Below, one piece after another: positions 17,128 through 24,305 of a stretch of 26,075 bases of DNA. Source of the DNA: an uncultured Prevotella sp. Lineage in GTDB: Bacteria > Bacteroidota > Bacteroidia > Bacteroidales > Bacteroidaceae. The DNA is taken from contig CAMQBR010000022.1 of NCBI GenBank assembly GCA_946999045.1, positions 1-26,075 of the forward strand. The letters run 5' to 3'. The translations under genes were made by a program, and so were the position numbers. The first letter of the stretch is position 1. Each line of letters starts with the position of its first letter. The notes below the pieces were generated by a model. The model ran no database searches. It was given only the letters and a program-made list of their open reading frames with translations, and was not told where the DNA came from.

Positions 17128-17676
17128 ATGAAAGTAAAAGTAAGTGTACTATTAATGACGTTGGTGAGTGTTTTTCTGTTTTCGTGTCATCAAAAAAAAA
17201 TGAGCGACAATATCATCACACATAAACCTAAGGCAGTAAAAAAGAAAGCAACACAAACTATGAGCAACTATAAGCAAAGCATACCTGTAAAATGGCTGGG
17301 CAATACTTATACCATAGAGGTAGCTCGTCATGCCAATAGCTCGTTGCCTTTGGCTGATGATGGCAATGGAAACAAGTATTATGACAATGAGGTATCGCTC
17401 CGCATACTTCGTAGCGACCATACCGAATTTGTTAGCAGAACATTTACTAAAGCCAACTTTATGCCCTACATGGATGGCCAGTATCTCACGCATGGAGCTT
17501 TGTTAGGAGTAGTTTTTGACAAGGTACAAGATAACGATTTGTATTTTGCGTGCAGCGTTGGTTCACCCGATCAGATGAGTGATGAGTACATACCCTTTCT
17601 TCTTAAAATATCCCATTCGGGCGAAATCACCATTTACAAAGATAACCAGTTAGATACAGATAATAGGGAAGAATAA
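17128..17676 (+). CDS. Putative lipoprotein, DUF4738-like
   Basis: A 182-residue protein with a lipoprotein signal peptide, hydrophobic to LFSC with the lipidated Cys at position 20. A Lys-rich linker follows (about 21-48). The body (about 50-182) has the pattern of a small beta-rich domain found as DUF4738 in Bacteroidales lipoproteins; that assignment is from memory. No catalytic motif is seen. The residues after the Cys are HQKK, with no run of acidic residues, so surface export is not indicated. Upstream (16651-17127) are MITE fragments and AT-rich DNA with no clear -7 element. Another MITE-like end lies 10 bp behind the stop (17686-17708). Confidence 0.7.
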   Translation: MKVKVSVLLMTLVSVFLFSCHQKKMSDNIITHKPKAVKKKATQTMSNYKQSIPVKWLGNTYTIEVARHANSSLPLADDGNGNKYYDNEVSLRILRSDHTEFVSRTFTKANFMPYMDGQYLTHGALLGVVFDKVQDNDLYFACSVGSPDQMSDEYIPFLLKISHSGEITIYKDNQLDTDNREE

Positions 17677-17685
17677 TTCTGTATA

Positions 17686-17708
17686 GAGTGGTTCTATAAT
17701 TCATAATT
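17686..17708. repeat. Decayed MITE end behind the lipoprotein gene
   Basis: GAGTGGTTCTATAATTCATAAT, close to the left end GGGCGGTTCTATAAATTA with a few changes. It lies 10 bp past the lipoprotein stop. Confidence 0.5.
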
Positions 17709-17738
17709 ACACACACACATATATTCCCCATTTTGTGT

Positions 17739-17766
17739 CGCACCTTTATAATCGCACCTTTATAAT
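17739..17766. repeat. Tandem 14-bp duplication and hairpins in the 17677-18320 gap
   Basis: CGCACCTTTATAAT occurs twice without a gap. Behind it lies a hairpin GGGGATAACCTTTT/AAAAGGCATCCCC (17798-17829) and a second one with arms around AGGGGC-TTGC-CCCCT (about 17901-17926). They may end the lipoprotein transcript. The rest of the gap to 18260 is AT-rich and shows no gene. Confidence 0.6.
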
Positions 17767-18266
17767 AAGGTTGCCCTTATAAGGCTCGTTGCAGGGTGGG
17801 GATAACCTTTTTAGATAAAAGGCATCCCCCCCCTATGTTATACGATGTATGCATATGCGCTGCAAACCCTAAAAGGGCGGCATATAGTATATAGCATATA
17901 GGGGCTTGCCCCCTATGTGTATATGATGTAGCCCCCTTTAGCGACTCTCATATCTCGCACATCCTATTATATTTAGTGAATGTTAACATTTTTACTTCTT
18001 AAACCAAACATTTCTTGTTGAATATTTACTTAATTTAGCCGATTTTTGGCAGTATTTCATTATTTTCACTATACTTTTGAAAATATAGTTCCATCACTTT
18101 TTTTTGGTAACTTGTAACAATTTAATTATCAACACAATACAAACATTTTAAAAAGTAAGTACACTTATACCCAATATAATACACTGTAACACAATACGTT
18201 ATAAATAATTTCGCAAAAAACAATATTAAACTCTGTAAAAATAAGGCAATGTATTGTTGGATGGTG

Positions 18267-18274
18267 TATCTTTG
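18267..18274 (+). promoter_or_regulatory. Promoter -7 element of the RteC-like gene
   Basis: TATCTTTG, 46 bp before the start codon. No clear -33 element at 20 bp. Confidence 0.5.
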
Positions 18275-18320
18275 CACAAGTCAAGAAAATTAACTCTTCA
18301 TTAACAAAAAATATCTATAT

Positions 18321-18692
18321 ATGCAGATAGAACGCGAAGCGGCATTAGATGCCATGAAAATCACATTTAGAAGGTTGATGTTGCTAAAAGCAAATTCTGG
18401 GGTAAGATGGCTGGGCACAACATCCGATTTGGTAGAACTGGTTCACATTATGTGGTACAGAGGTGAAACTATTAACATAGAAGGGCAAATGCTCAACTTC
18501 TCTACCTCGGTCAACTTTCTTTGTGGCTTGTTAGGGGTGAAACCACCCCGCAAGCCTAACATTGTTATTCATAATGTAAAAAAAAGAAAAGACCCTAACC
18601 ATAGTTTGGTTAGCAGATGTATCAAGCTGATGGAGCAGGGTGAACTGCCACTTGGTAGATTTATCACACCGCTGCCTGGATATAATTCGTAA
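18321..18692 (+). CDS. Small RteC-like protein
   Basis: A 123-residue protein, soluble, without signal peptide. The stretch VRWLGTTSDLVELVHIMWYRGETIN resembles the C-terminal domain of RteC (typical pattern L-x-W-T-G-x-K-x-D-L-V-E-L-x-Y-A-L then I-N), and the later basic part (VIHNVKKRKDPNHSLVSRCIKLM) matches the RteC Arg/Lys-rich helix in position. RteC controls excision of Bacteroides conjugative transposons such as CTnDOT. Here only the C-terminal domain is present, so it is not a full RteC. It is followed at 101 bp by the Lin1244-like gene on the same strand, with a GC hairpin in between. Family assignment is from sequence pattern and memory. Confidence 0.5.
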   Translation: MQIEREAALDAMKITFRRLMLLKANSGVRWLGTTSDLVELVHIMWYRGETINIEGQMLNFSTSVNFLCGLLGVKPPRKPNIVIHNVKKRKDPNHSLVSRCIKLMEQGELPLGRFITPLPGYNS

Positions 18693-18734
18693 TTCCATCA
18701 AGCATTAAAAAATCATCAATCATTGCGTTAACTC

Positions 18735-18764
18735 TACCCTTTCCCCCTTAAAAGGGGGGGGGAG
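18735..18764 (+). terminator. GC hairpin between the RteC-like and Lin1244-like genes
   Basis: CTTTCCCCC, a TTAA loop and AAGGGGGGGGG pair. The tail has no long T run. It could attenuate the transcript between the two genes, or only stabilise its 3' end. Confidence 0.35.
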
Positions 18765-18793
18765 TGTTACCAAAAAAAATATATATATAAACC

Positions 18794-19792
18794 ATGAAAG
18801 CATATATAAAAATAGAATTGCAATTTTTTGAAACTCCACAATATGTGGAAATGAGAGAAAAAGAAGGATGTATGGGAGAAGGATGCACCCTCGAACTGAT
18901 GCGCTACTTACGAACATGCCCTGATGGTATTGGATATGTAGCGGCTATTAGAAATATAGCGCATATATGTCAAAAATCAAAAAAATATCTTACGCATATC
19001 GTTACCGATTATGATGTATTCAGGGTATTAGATAACGGGCTTTTTTGTTGCCCATACATGATGAATATTTTCAAAAAAGGTACTGAAAATAACGATAAAG
19101 ATGTTACTAAAACCCAGACAATACTTGAGCAAAACCCAGACAATACTCATACAAAACTACAAAATTACACCTCTCAACTCATTGATAATCAGCACTCGCT
19201 CTATTATAAGAATAATAAGAATAATGAGAATGAAGAGAATGATAAGAATAATCCGACGACGAAATGCGCACGCAACGCCGCCGCCGATGATTTTAAAAAT
19301 AATAATTCTGAAATACAAAAAAACATAGAGGGGGAAAATACAGATGTTATGCATCAAAAAACACAACAACCATTGAAGGGAAATGTGCAAAAACTAAAGG
19401 ATGACAAAAAGAACGAGATGTATGCACAAAAGCATGAAGATGGTGCTACAAACTCATGCTGCTTGTCTGATAAATCGCATGATATTGTTGCCGTGAGTGC
19501 AGAGGCGGTGAGAAAGAAAAACGAGGAGCAGGAACGTGCCATTTTAAATAATTTGTATGAGGATGCAGCATATATGCACAGCGTAGAAGCACTTACCGAA
19601 TTATACGTATATCGCAATGAGTCAACGCGTTATTATGCGTTACAGTGGTTTCGTTTGGTTCGCCATTCGCAGGGTAAACCGCTTATTAACTTGGATGATG
19701 CTAAACGGCATTTTATCTTTCTACTTCGTAAGGGGCGTAAAACGCGTGAGGAGTTTCATAGGTGGCATAACGACCAGTTGGAACGTATGTAG
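18794..19792 (+). CDS. Lin1244/Lin1753-like N-terminal domain protein (DUF4373)
   Basis: A 332-residue protein. Residues 1-95 (YIKIELQFFETPQYVEMREKEG, then GEGCTLELMRYLR and VTDYDVFRVLDNGLFCC) follow the DUF4373 pattern, a winged-helix-like domain common in phage and mobile-element replication proteins. Residues about 100-230 are a low-complexity Asn/Lys/Glu linker; its DNA (about 19206-19255) is a degenerate AAGAATAAT repeat in frame. The C-terminal 80 residues are helical, rich in charged residues and end in REEFHRWHNDQLERM. A DNA-binding or replication-related role is expected from the family, not shown. It stands 59 bp upstream of the M15 gene; a 24-bp MITE end palindrome (19807-19830) lies between them. 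Confidence 0.7.
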   Translation: MKAYIKIELQFFETPQYVEMREKEGCMGEGCTLELMRYLRTCPDGIGYVAAIRNIAHICQKSKKYLTHIVTDYDVFRVLDNGLFCCPYMMNIFKKGTENNDKDVTKTQTILEQNPDNTHTKLQNYTSQLIDNQHSLYYKNNKNNENEENDKNNPTTKCARNAAADDFKNNNSEIQKNIEGENTDVMHQKTQQPLKGNVQKLKDDKKNEMYAQKHEDGATNSCCLSDKSHDIVAVSAEAVRKKNEEQERAILNNLYEDAAYMHSVEALTELYVYRNESTRYYALQWFRLVRHSQGKPLINLDDAKRHFIFLLRKGRKTREEFHRWHNDQLERM

Positions 19793-19806
19793 AACTTTTG
19801 TTTTTA

Positions 19807-19830
19807 GGGCGGTAATTTATAGAACCGCCC
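19807..19830. repeat. 24-bp MITE-end palindrome
   Basis: GGGCGG and CCGCCC flank TAATTTATAGAA. It is 14 bp after the stop of the Lin1244-like gene and 21 bp before the M15 start. It is the smallest form of the element family. Confidence 0.7.
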
Positions 19831-19851
19831 ATAAAAAAATAACTAACAATC

Positions 19852-20304
19852 ATGGAAACACAAAAACAAATGTTAAGCGAGCATTTCTCGCTAAGAGAGT
19901 TTATTACTTCGGCTACAGCCGATAAGTACAAAATTGATAATATGCCACAACCTGCTCAGATTTATAATTTGAAGGTGTTGTGCCATCATGTGTTGGAACC
20001 GCTAAGGCAGTATGCTGGTATACCTATATTTATTAACAGTGGCTACCGTAGTGTTGCTCTTAACCGGCTGGTGCATGGGGTAGAGGCGTCTCAGCATATT
20101 TTGGGGCAGGCAGCGGATATTCATATACGTAATGCGCAGGAGGCTAATGATTTCTTTGATTTTATTTTGCTTCATTGTACTTTCGACCAGTTGCTCTTTG
20201 AACATACAGCCTCTGGTATGAAATGGCTGCATGTGAGCTGTAAACCTCATATTAATGATAACAGGAAAATGGCAAGGAGAAATTATTTAAGGGCGGTTCT
20301 ATAA
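19852..20304 (+). CDS. M15 family peptidase (D-Ala-D-Ala carboxypeptidase / endolysin-like)
   Basis: A 150-residue zinc peptidase of the M15A type (YcbK/peptidase_M15_3-like), which cleaves bonds in peptidoglycan stem peptides. Zinc ligands are expected at His82 and Asp89 in SQHILGQAADIHI and at His127 in KWLHVSC; the INSGYRS motif precedes them. There is no signal peptide, so an export route or a holin-like partner would be needed, as for phage endolysins. The last four codons (R-A-V-L) and the TAA stop (20302-20304) are formed by the left end of the MITE at 20291; the catalytic core is intact. It is third in a row after the RteC-like and Lin1244-like genes. Confidence 0.88.
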   Translation: METQKQMLSEHFSLREFITSATADKYKIDNMPQPAQIYNLKVLCHHVLEPLRQYAGIPIFINSGYRSVALNRLVHGVEASQHILGQAADIHIRNAQEANDFFDFILLHCTFDQLLFEHTASGMKWLHVSCKPHINDNRKMARRNYLRAVL

Positions 20305-20548
20305 ATTAGCTTTGACAGATTGTGAGACTATTTTTTGAGGTCAATTTGTTTGTGAGTGAAGGAGTATAGCGAGCTATACGACTGAACGAACAAGCAAATT
20401 GAACCAAAAACGGAGCAAGCCGAATACAATCAAACTTGTTTGAATTGTTGAGGCGCAGCCTGTTTTATATAAAAAGAGTCCATAAGATGGCAAAACGTAA
20501 AAAAATACTGACATAAAAACTTTACGGTGGTAATTTATAGAACCGCCC
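20291..20548. mobile_element. MITE-like element, full copy B
   Basis: 258 bp with perfect 18-bp inverted ends, GGGCGGTTCTATAAATTA and its complement. A direct TAA lies at 20288-20290 and 20549-20551. In inverted orientation to copy A at 129-383, and nearly identical to it, which suggests recent spread or concerted change. The left end overlaps the 3' end of the M15 gene; the right end is 22 bp from the promoter of the PAP2 gene. No protein is encoded. Confidence 0.88.
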
Positions 20549-20569
20549 TAAAGTGTTTGATGTAAATGC

Positions 20570-20600
20570 TTGTTTACCCTAAAAAGAATGTGTATCTTTG
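20570..20600 (+). promoter_or_regulatory. Promoter of the PAP2 gene
   Basis: TTG (20570-20572) and TATCTTTG (20593-20600) are 20 bp apart. It starts only 22 bp after the MITE end. The leader would be about 200 nt and contains a T9G8 run (20736-20752) and another decayed MITE end (20761-20776). Confidence 0.65.
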
Positions 20601-20735
20601 CAAAGATGTTATGATGTATATATAAAAAAATTTTTTTATGCCCCCCTTTACATATATATGGTGTATATATAAATATATCTCCGTATATAGTGTGAGTATA
20701 AAAAATATATATGGAATATGTTTTGTTACCTTTTG

Positions 20736-20776
20736 TTTTTTTTTGGGGGGGGATGTAATAAAGCTAATTTATAGAA
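20736..20776. repeat. T9G8 junction plus decayed MITE end in the PAP2 leader
   Basis: Nine T and eight G (20736-20752) are followed by ATGTAAT and then AAAGCTAATTTATAGAA, which matches the right inner part of the full element but lacks the CCGCCC end. Slippage here would change the leader, not the protein, if the start at 20809 is right. Confidence 0.6.
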
Positions 20777-20808
20777 AACTTAACTATATGTTATACAAAA
20801 AAAGCAAT

Positions 20809-22533
20809 ATGAAGCAAATACGGTTATCTTATGTGTTGTTTATTATATTGATGTTGGTGTGTTTACCAAAGTTATCTGTTTGTGCTCAACAGGTGTTTCA
20901 GTGTGAAGAGGTGAAGGTAGATACTTTTTTTATCCATAAAAGTGAAGCGGAAAAGAAGCTGGGTGAACAAAATATTGCTGATACTGTTTTGCAAGGTAAT
21001 AAGCAAGAAGTATTAACGAAGAATTTGATAGCGGAGCCGTTCTCTGAAAGACAATCGTTTAATGATAATTTTACTTATAGGGGGTTGGGGCTTATTGCTG
21101 CTGGATTTTATGTGAAGGCGCGAAAGAAAGAATTTAGAGAGATGCGTAATTTTTTTTATCCTACATACAAATCGGCTTGGGATAATGTGTCGCAATATTC
21201 GCCCTTGCTTGCTACATGGGTTTTTAACTTGTGTGGTGTTGAGGGGCATAGTACGTTGCCTCGCTTGTTTGTAAGTAGTGCTTTGTCTGTGGCATTCATG
21301 GCAGCGATGGTGAATATGGTAAAATATTCTACAAAGGAATTAAGGCCAGATGGCTCGTCGCGTAATTCGTTTCCTTCTGGGCACACGGCAACAGCTTTTA
21401 TGGCTGCTACTATTTTGCATAAGGAGTATGGTTTAACTAGAAGTGCGTGGTACAGTGTGGCAGGTTATTCGGTAGCGGGTGCTACTGCTATTGGTCGTAT
21501 ACTTAACAATAGGCATTGGGCGAGTGATGTGTTGGTGGGGGCTGGTGTTGGCATGATAGCTACAGATATAGGGTATTTTGTAACAGACTTGCTGTTTAAG
21601 AATAATGGGATAAAAAGGAGGTATAATGTGGGCGATGTGCCTAATATTTTGAACAAGCCAACTTTTTTTGGACTAAATATTGAAACGGGCTTTATGGTTA
21701 ATCATCTGAAATGCCCTTCTATATATGATAATTACGATGCCAATATGCAGCCTTATCCTGTAGGCGATAAGCGAGGTGAGAGCCGTCCGTTGGGTTTGAA
21801 ACTGGTATTTGGAGCTAGTACCTCGGTGGGTGCTGAGGGTGCTTATTTTATTAATAGGTATGTGGGTTTTGGCGGAATGGTGCATACATCGGTTGTGCCT
21901 GTGAAGGGTACTATTACTTTGTTGCCTGGTTTTCGTTATAATATGAATGTTGCTGGCTGTTTGCCTATTGATGATAGGTATATACGGTTGATAGGTATTG
22001 AGTCTAACCACATTGGGTTGTTTGATTTTTGTGGTGGTGTGTATTTGTCTTATCCTTTTAGTAAACGTTTTAGGGTTGGAACTAAGTTGTTGGTTGGTAG
22101 CCAGTTTACTACCGATTATAGGGTGAGTGCTGTTGTTGATGTTGATACACAGGGGCTTCGGCAGTACTTATCTGATATTGCTGCCAACGACAAGCGGTAT
22201 TTTGAAAAGCCTGAGGATAAAAGGGTTTTAATGGAAAAAATAGATAAAATGGGTGATGGTAGGGCTATTAGGGATGGCGAGTTTCTGAGTATTAAGTCTG
22301 CTCATGCTCCTATTGTTAGTACTGATTTGTCTGTAACGTGGGCTTATCGGCATGGTATGTCGTTTCGTGCATTTGTGGGGTACGATTATTCTCGTCCTGT
22401 GTATACTTATCTGCTTACTAATAGGTGTCAGCAAGTTTCTAATTTGGCAGGGCGTTATGTTACCAATACTTTTGATAAACAGGTTAATATGAGTAGGGTT
22501 AGTATTGGTTTGGGTATGGCTATTCAGCTGTAA
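20809..22533 (+). CDS. PAP2 phosphatase with C-terminal beta-barrel-like domain
   Basis: A 574-residue protein; the start at 20809 is chosen because it gives a signal peptide (MKQIRLSYVLFIILMLVCLPKLSVCAQQ), while the longer frame from 20638 runs through the homopolymer tract. Residues about 90-270 are the PAP2 domain: K172...R179-P180 (KYSTKELRP), PSGH at 189-192, and R230...H236...D240 (GRILNNRHWASD), so all three catalytic motifs are complete. Residues about 280-574 are rich in alternating hydrophobic strands and end in an aliphatic strand (SIGLGMAIQL), as outer-membrane barrels do. The phosphatase likely faces the periplasm and acts on lipid phosphates; the substrate is unknown. The fusion may tether it to the outer membrane. 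Confidence 0.82.
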   Translation: MKQIRLSYVLFIILMLVCLPKLSVCAQQVFQCEEVKVDTFFIHKSEAEKKLGEQNIADTVLQGNKQEVLTKNLIAEPFSERQSFNDNFTYRGLGLIAAGFYVKARKKEFREMRNFFYPTYKSAWDNVSQYSPLLATWVFNLCGVEGHSTLPRLFVSSALSVAFMAAMVNMVKYSTKELRPDGSSRNSFPSGHTATAFMAATILHKEYGLTRSAWYSVAGYSVAGATAIGRILNNRHWASDVLVGAGVGMIATDIGYFVTDLLFKNNGIKRRYNVGDVPNILNKPTFFGLNIETGFMVNHLKCPSIYDNYDANMQPYPVGDKRGESRPLGLKLVFGASTSVGAEGAYFINRYVGFGGMVHTSVVPVKGTITLLPGFRYNMNVAGCLPIDDRYIRLIGIESNHIGLFDFCGGVYLSYPFSKRFRVGTKLLVGSQFTTDYRVSAVVDVDTQGLRQYLSDIAANDKRYFEKPEDKRVLMEKIDKMGDGRAIRDGEFLSIKSAHAPIVSTDLSVTWAYRHGMSFRAFVGYDYSRPVYTYLLTNRCQQVSNLAGRYVTNTFDKQVNMSRVSIGLGMAIQL

Positions 22534-22549
22534 TAATAATATATATATA

Positions 22550-22565
22550 TTTTTTTGGGGGGGGG
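22550..22565. repeat. T7G9 homopolymer junction
   Basis: Lies 17 bp after the stop of the PAP2 gene, between convergent genes. Confidence 0.6.
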
Positions 22566-22616
22566 ATGTGGTGGTGGTTATTTATAGCATTGGCCTTAGC
22601 TTATGATGTATGGTGG

Positions 22617-22635
22617 TAATTTATAGAACCCGCCC
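22617..22635. repeat. MITE end at the stop of the small secreted protein
   Basis: TAATTTATAGAACCCGCCC; one base separates it from the stop codon (22637-22639) of the minus-strand gene. A decayed partner end may lie near 22572-22587 (GTGGTTATTTATAG). Confidence 0.7.
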
Positions 22636-22636
22636 T

Positions 22637-23050
22637 TTACATATTGTTTTCTGCTTGTAAAGGTATGGGGTGGTAAATGAAATCTTTTAGGGGGATAACC
22701 TTAATGATAAACTTGCCTGCTTTTTCGTATTTTTTTCTTAGTGTAAGATATTTCTTTTCTATTTGATCTTTTTCTTGTGCAAAGAATGTAACGCAAGTGG
22801 GGTGTATTTTTATGCCTTTGGTGGAGAGGTAATTTTGTAGTTGATACGAATATTGTTCTCTGCCTAATAGAAAATGGTGCTTCTCTATATATGCAGAGTC
22901 GAGATATTGTATTTCGGTAATGTATACTGTAGAGTCGGTAAATGATGTTGCAAATCCGAAGATGTGTACTCCGCTTTGTGGGGTGGTGGCTTGTATACTC
23001 ATTGCGCAAAGTAAGATAATGAGTGATAAAATGTATCGCTTTATTTTCAT
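22637..23050 (-). CDS. Small secreted protein of unknown function
   Basis: A 137-residue protein with a clear signal peptide (MKIKRYILSLIILLCAMSIQA). The mature part of about 116 residues begins TTPQSGVHIFGFATSFTDSTVYITEIQYLDSAYIE and contains a Lys-rich amphipathic segment (QIEKKYLTLRKKYEKAGKF) and a C-terminal stretch IIKVIPLKDFIYH. I do not recognise a named domain. There is no lipobox and one Cys in the mature part, so it is probably periplasmic. It lies downstream of rpoD on the same strand at 176 bp, with a MITE between; no clear -7 element is seen before it, so it may be transcribed with rpoD if the MITE does not terminate. Confidence 0.7.
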   Translation of the reverse strand: MKIKRYILSLIILLCAMSIQATTPQSGVHIFGFATSFTDSTVYITEIQYLDSAYIEKHHFLLGREQYSYQLQNYLSTKGIKIHPTCVTFFAQEKDQIEKKYLTLRKKYEKAGKFIIKVIPLKDFIYHPIPLQAENNM

Positions 23051-23140
23051 TTTTTTTCTTTTTATGTATGTTTTATTGTATAGGGGGTATGTTATTTTTT
23101 TTTGCTATATATATTCTGCCCTTAAGGGGTTATTATATAT

Positions 23141-23217
23141 GGGCGGTTCTATAAATTACCGCCGCACATAGTCAGTAAATGTTTATGAAATACGTTTTGT
23201 TATTTATAGAACCAGCC
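23141..23217. mobile_element. Intermediate MITE-like element, 77 bp
   Basis: The left end GGGCGGTTCTATAAATTA is perfect; the right end is TATTTATAGAACCAGCC. ATAT flanks both sides (23137-23140 and 23218-23221). The inside differs from the long element. It lies 10 bp past the rpoD stop. Confidence 0.8.
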
Positions 23218-23226
23218 ATATAAGTT

Positions 23227-24090
23227 TTATCGTCCTAAATATGATTTTAATTGTTTGTTTTTTGTATTTTTTCTTAGTTTTCGTAACGCTTTTTCTCTAA
23301 TTTGTCTAACTCGTTCGCGTGTTAGGCCAAAGTGTAACCCTATTTCTTCTAGTGTCATCTCGGGTTGGTTTATGCCGTAAAAGCATTCTATTATATTACG
23401 TTCGCGCATATCGAGGGTGTGTAATGCGTCGACAATTTCTTTGCGTAACGACTCTATGAGTAGTTTGTTGTCGGTGGTAGGTAACTCGTTGTTGGGTAGC
23501 ATATCCAGTAGGCTGTTATTTTCTCCATCGGTTAAGGGTGCATCTACCGAAATATGTTTGCTATCGGCTTTTAGTGCATCTATTACTTTGTCTTCTGGCA
23601 AATTTATTTTTTCTGCTATCTCTTCAGAGTTAGGTTTGCGTTCGTTTTCTTGTTCAAATTTGTTTTGAAATCTATTAATCTTATTAACAGAGCCTACTTG
23701 GTTGAGGGGTAATCTAACAATTCTGCTATGTTCTGCAATGGCTTGTAAGATGCTTTGTCTGATCCACCACACGGCATACGAGATAAATTTGAAGCCGCGT
23801 GTTTCATCATATTTTTGTGCTGCCTTGATAAGTCCTAAATTGCCTTCGTTGATAAGGTCTGGTAAGCTAAGTCCTTGGTTTTGGTATTGTTTGGCAACCG
23901 ATACAACAAATCGTAGATTGGCTTTTGTTAATTTATCGAGGGCTTTTCTATCGCCTTTTTTGATACGTTGTGCTAACTCTATTTCTTCTTCAACAGAGAG
24001 TAATTCTTCTTGCCCTATTTCTTGCAAGTATTTGTCTAAAGCAATGCTCTCTCGGTTTGTTATAGATTTTGTGATTTTCAGTTGTCTCAT
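23227..24090 (-). CDS. rpoD: Primary sigma factor (Bacteroidetes type)
   Basis: A 287-residue housekeeping sigma-70. The start at MRQLKITKSITNRES is the family start; the frame to 24150 passes through the promoter. It lacks region 1.1, as is usual in Bacteroidetes. Region 1.2 is around ALDKYLQEIGQ, region 2 in NLRFVVSVAKQYQNQGLSLPDLINEGNLGLIKAAQKYD and FKFISYAVWWIRQSI, region 3 in the middle, and region 4.2 in TLEEIGLHFGLTRERVRQIREKALRKLRK. It directs RNA polymerase to the -33/-7 promoters seen throughout the window. It is downstream of, and same strand as, the HtrA gene, a pairing common in Bacteroidales, but it has its own promoter. Confidence 0.97.
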   Translation of the reverse strand: MRQLKITKSITNRESIALDKYLQEIGQEELLSVEEEIELAQRIKKGDRKALDKLTKANLRFVVSVAKQYQNQGLSLPDLINEGNLGLIKAAQKYDETRGFKFISYAVWWIRQSILQAIAEHSRIVRLPLNQVGSVNKINRFQNKFEQENERKPNSEEIAEKINLPEDKVIDALKADSKHISVDAPLTDGENNSLLDMLPNNELPTTDNKLLIESLRKEIVDALHTLDMRERNIIECFYGINQPEMTLEEIGLHFGLTRERVRQIREKALRKLRKNTKNKQLKSYLGR

Positions 24091-24119
24091 TTTTGGTTCT
24101 ACCAATTTGATGGTTGTTG

Positions 24120-24151
24120 CAAATGTAATGTTTTTTGTTTGATTGAACAAA
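24120..24151 (-). promoter_or_regulatory. rpoD promoter
   Basis: On the minus strand TTTG (24148-24151) and TACATTTG (24120-24127) are exactly 20 bp apart. The leader is only about 25 nt. Confidence 0.7.
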
Positions 24152-24237
24152 TTTTTTTTTGTATATTATTTTGTTGTTTTTTTGTGGGGGGGGTAATGGG
24201 TTGATGGGTTTTATGGGTTGTTAGTTTTTAAAGTCTA

Positions 24238-24272
24238 AAAAAAAAGAGAGTTACTTTGTATGAGTAGCTCTC
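24238..24272 (-). terminator. Terminator of the HtrA gene
   Basis: A ten-base stem with one mismatch, GAGAGCTACT and AGTAACTCTC on the minus strand, is followed by eight T. It separates HtrA from rpoD, consistent with rpoD having its own promoter. Confidence 0.75.
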
Positions 24273-24305
24273 TTTCTCTTATTATAATAGTATATCAAAC
24301 GTGTT

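Noticed and set aside
23702..24142. 146-codon plus-strand open frame over rpoD
   Set aside because: Antisense shadow of a highly conserved sigma factor gene.
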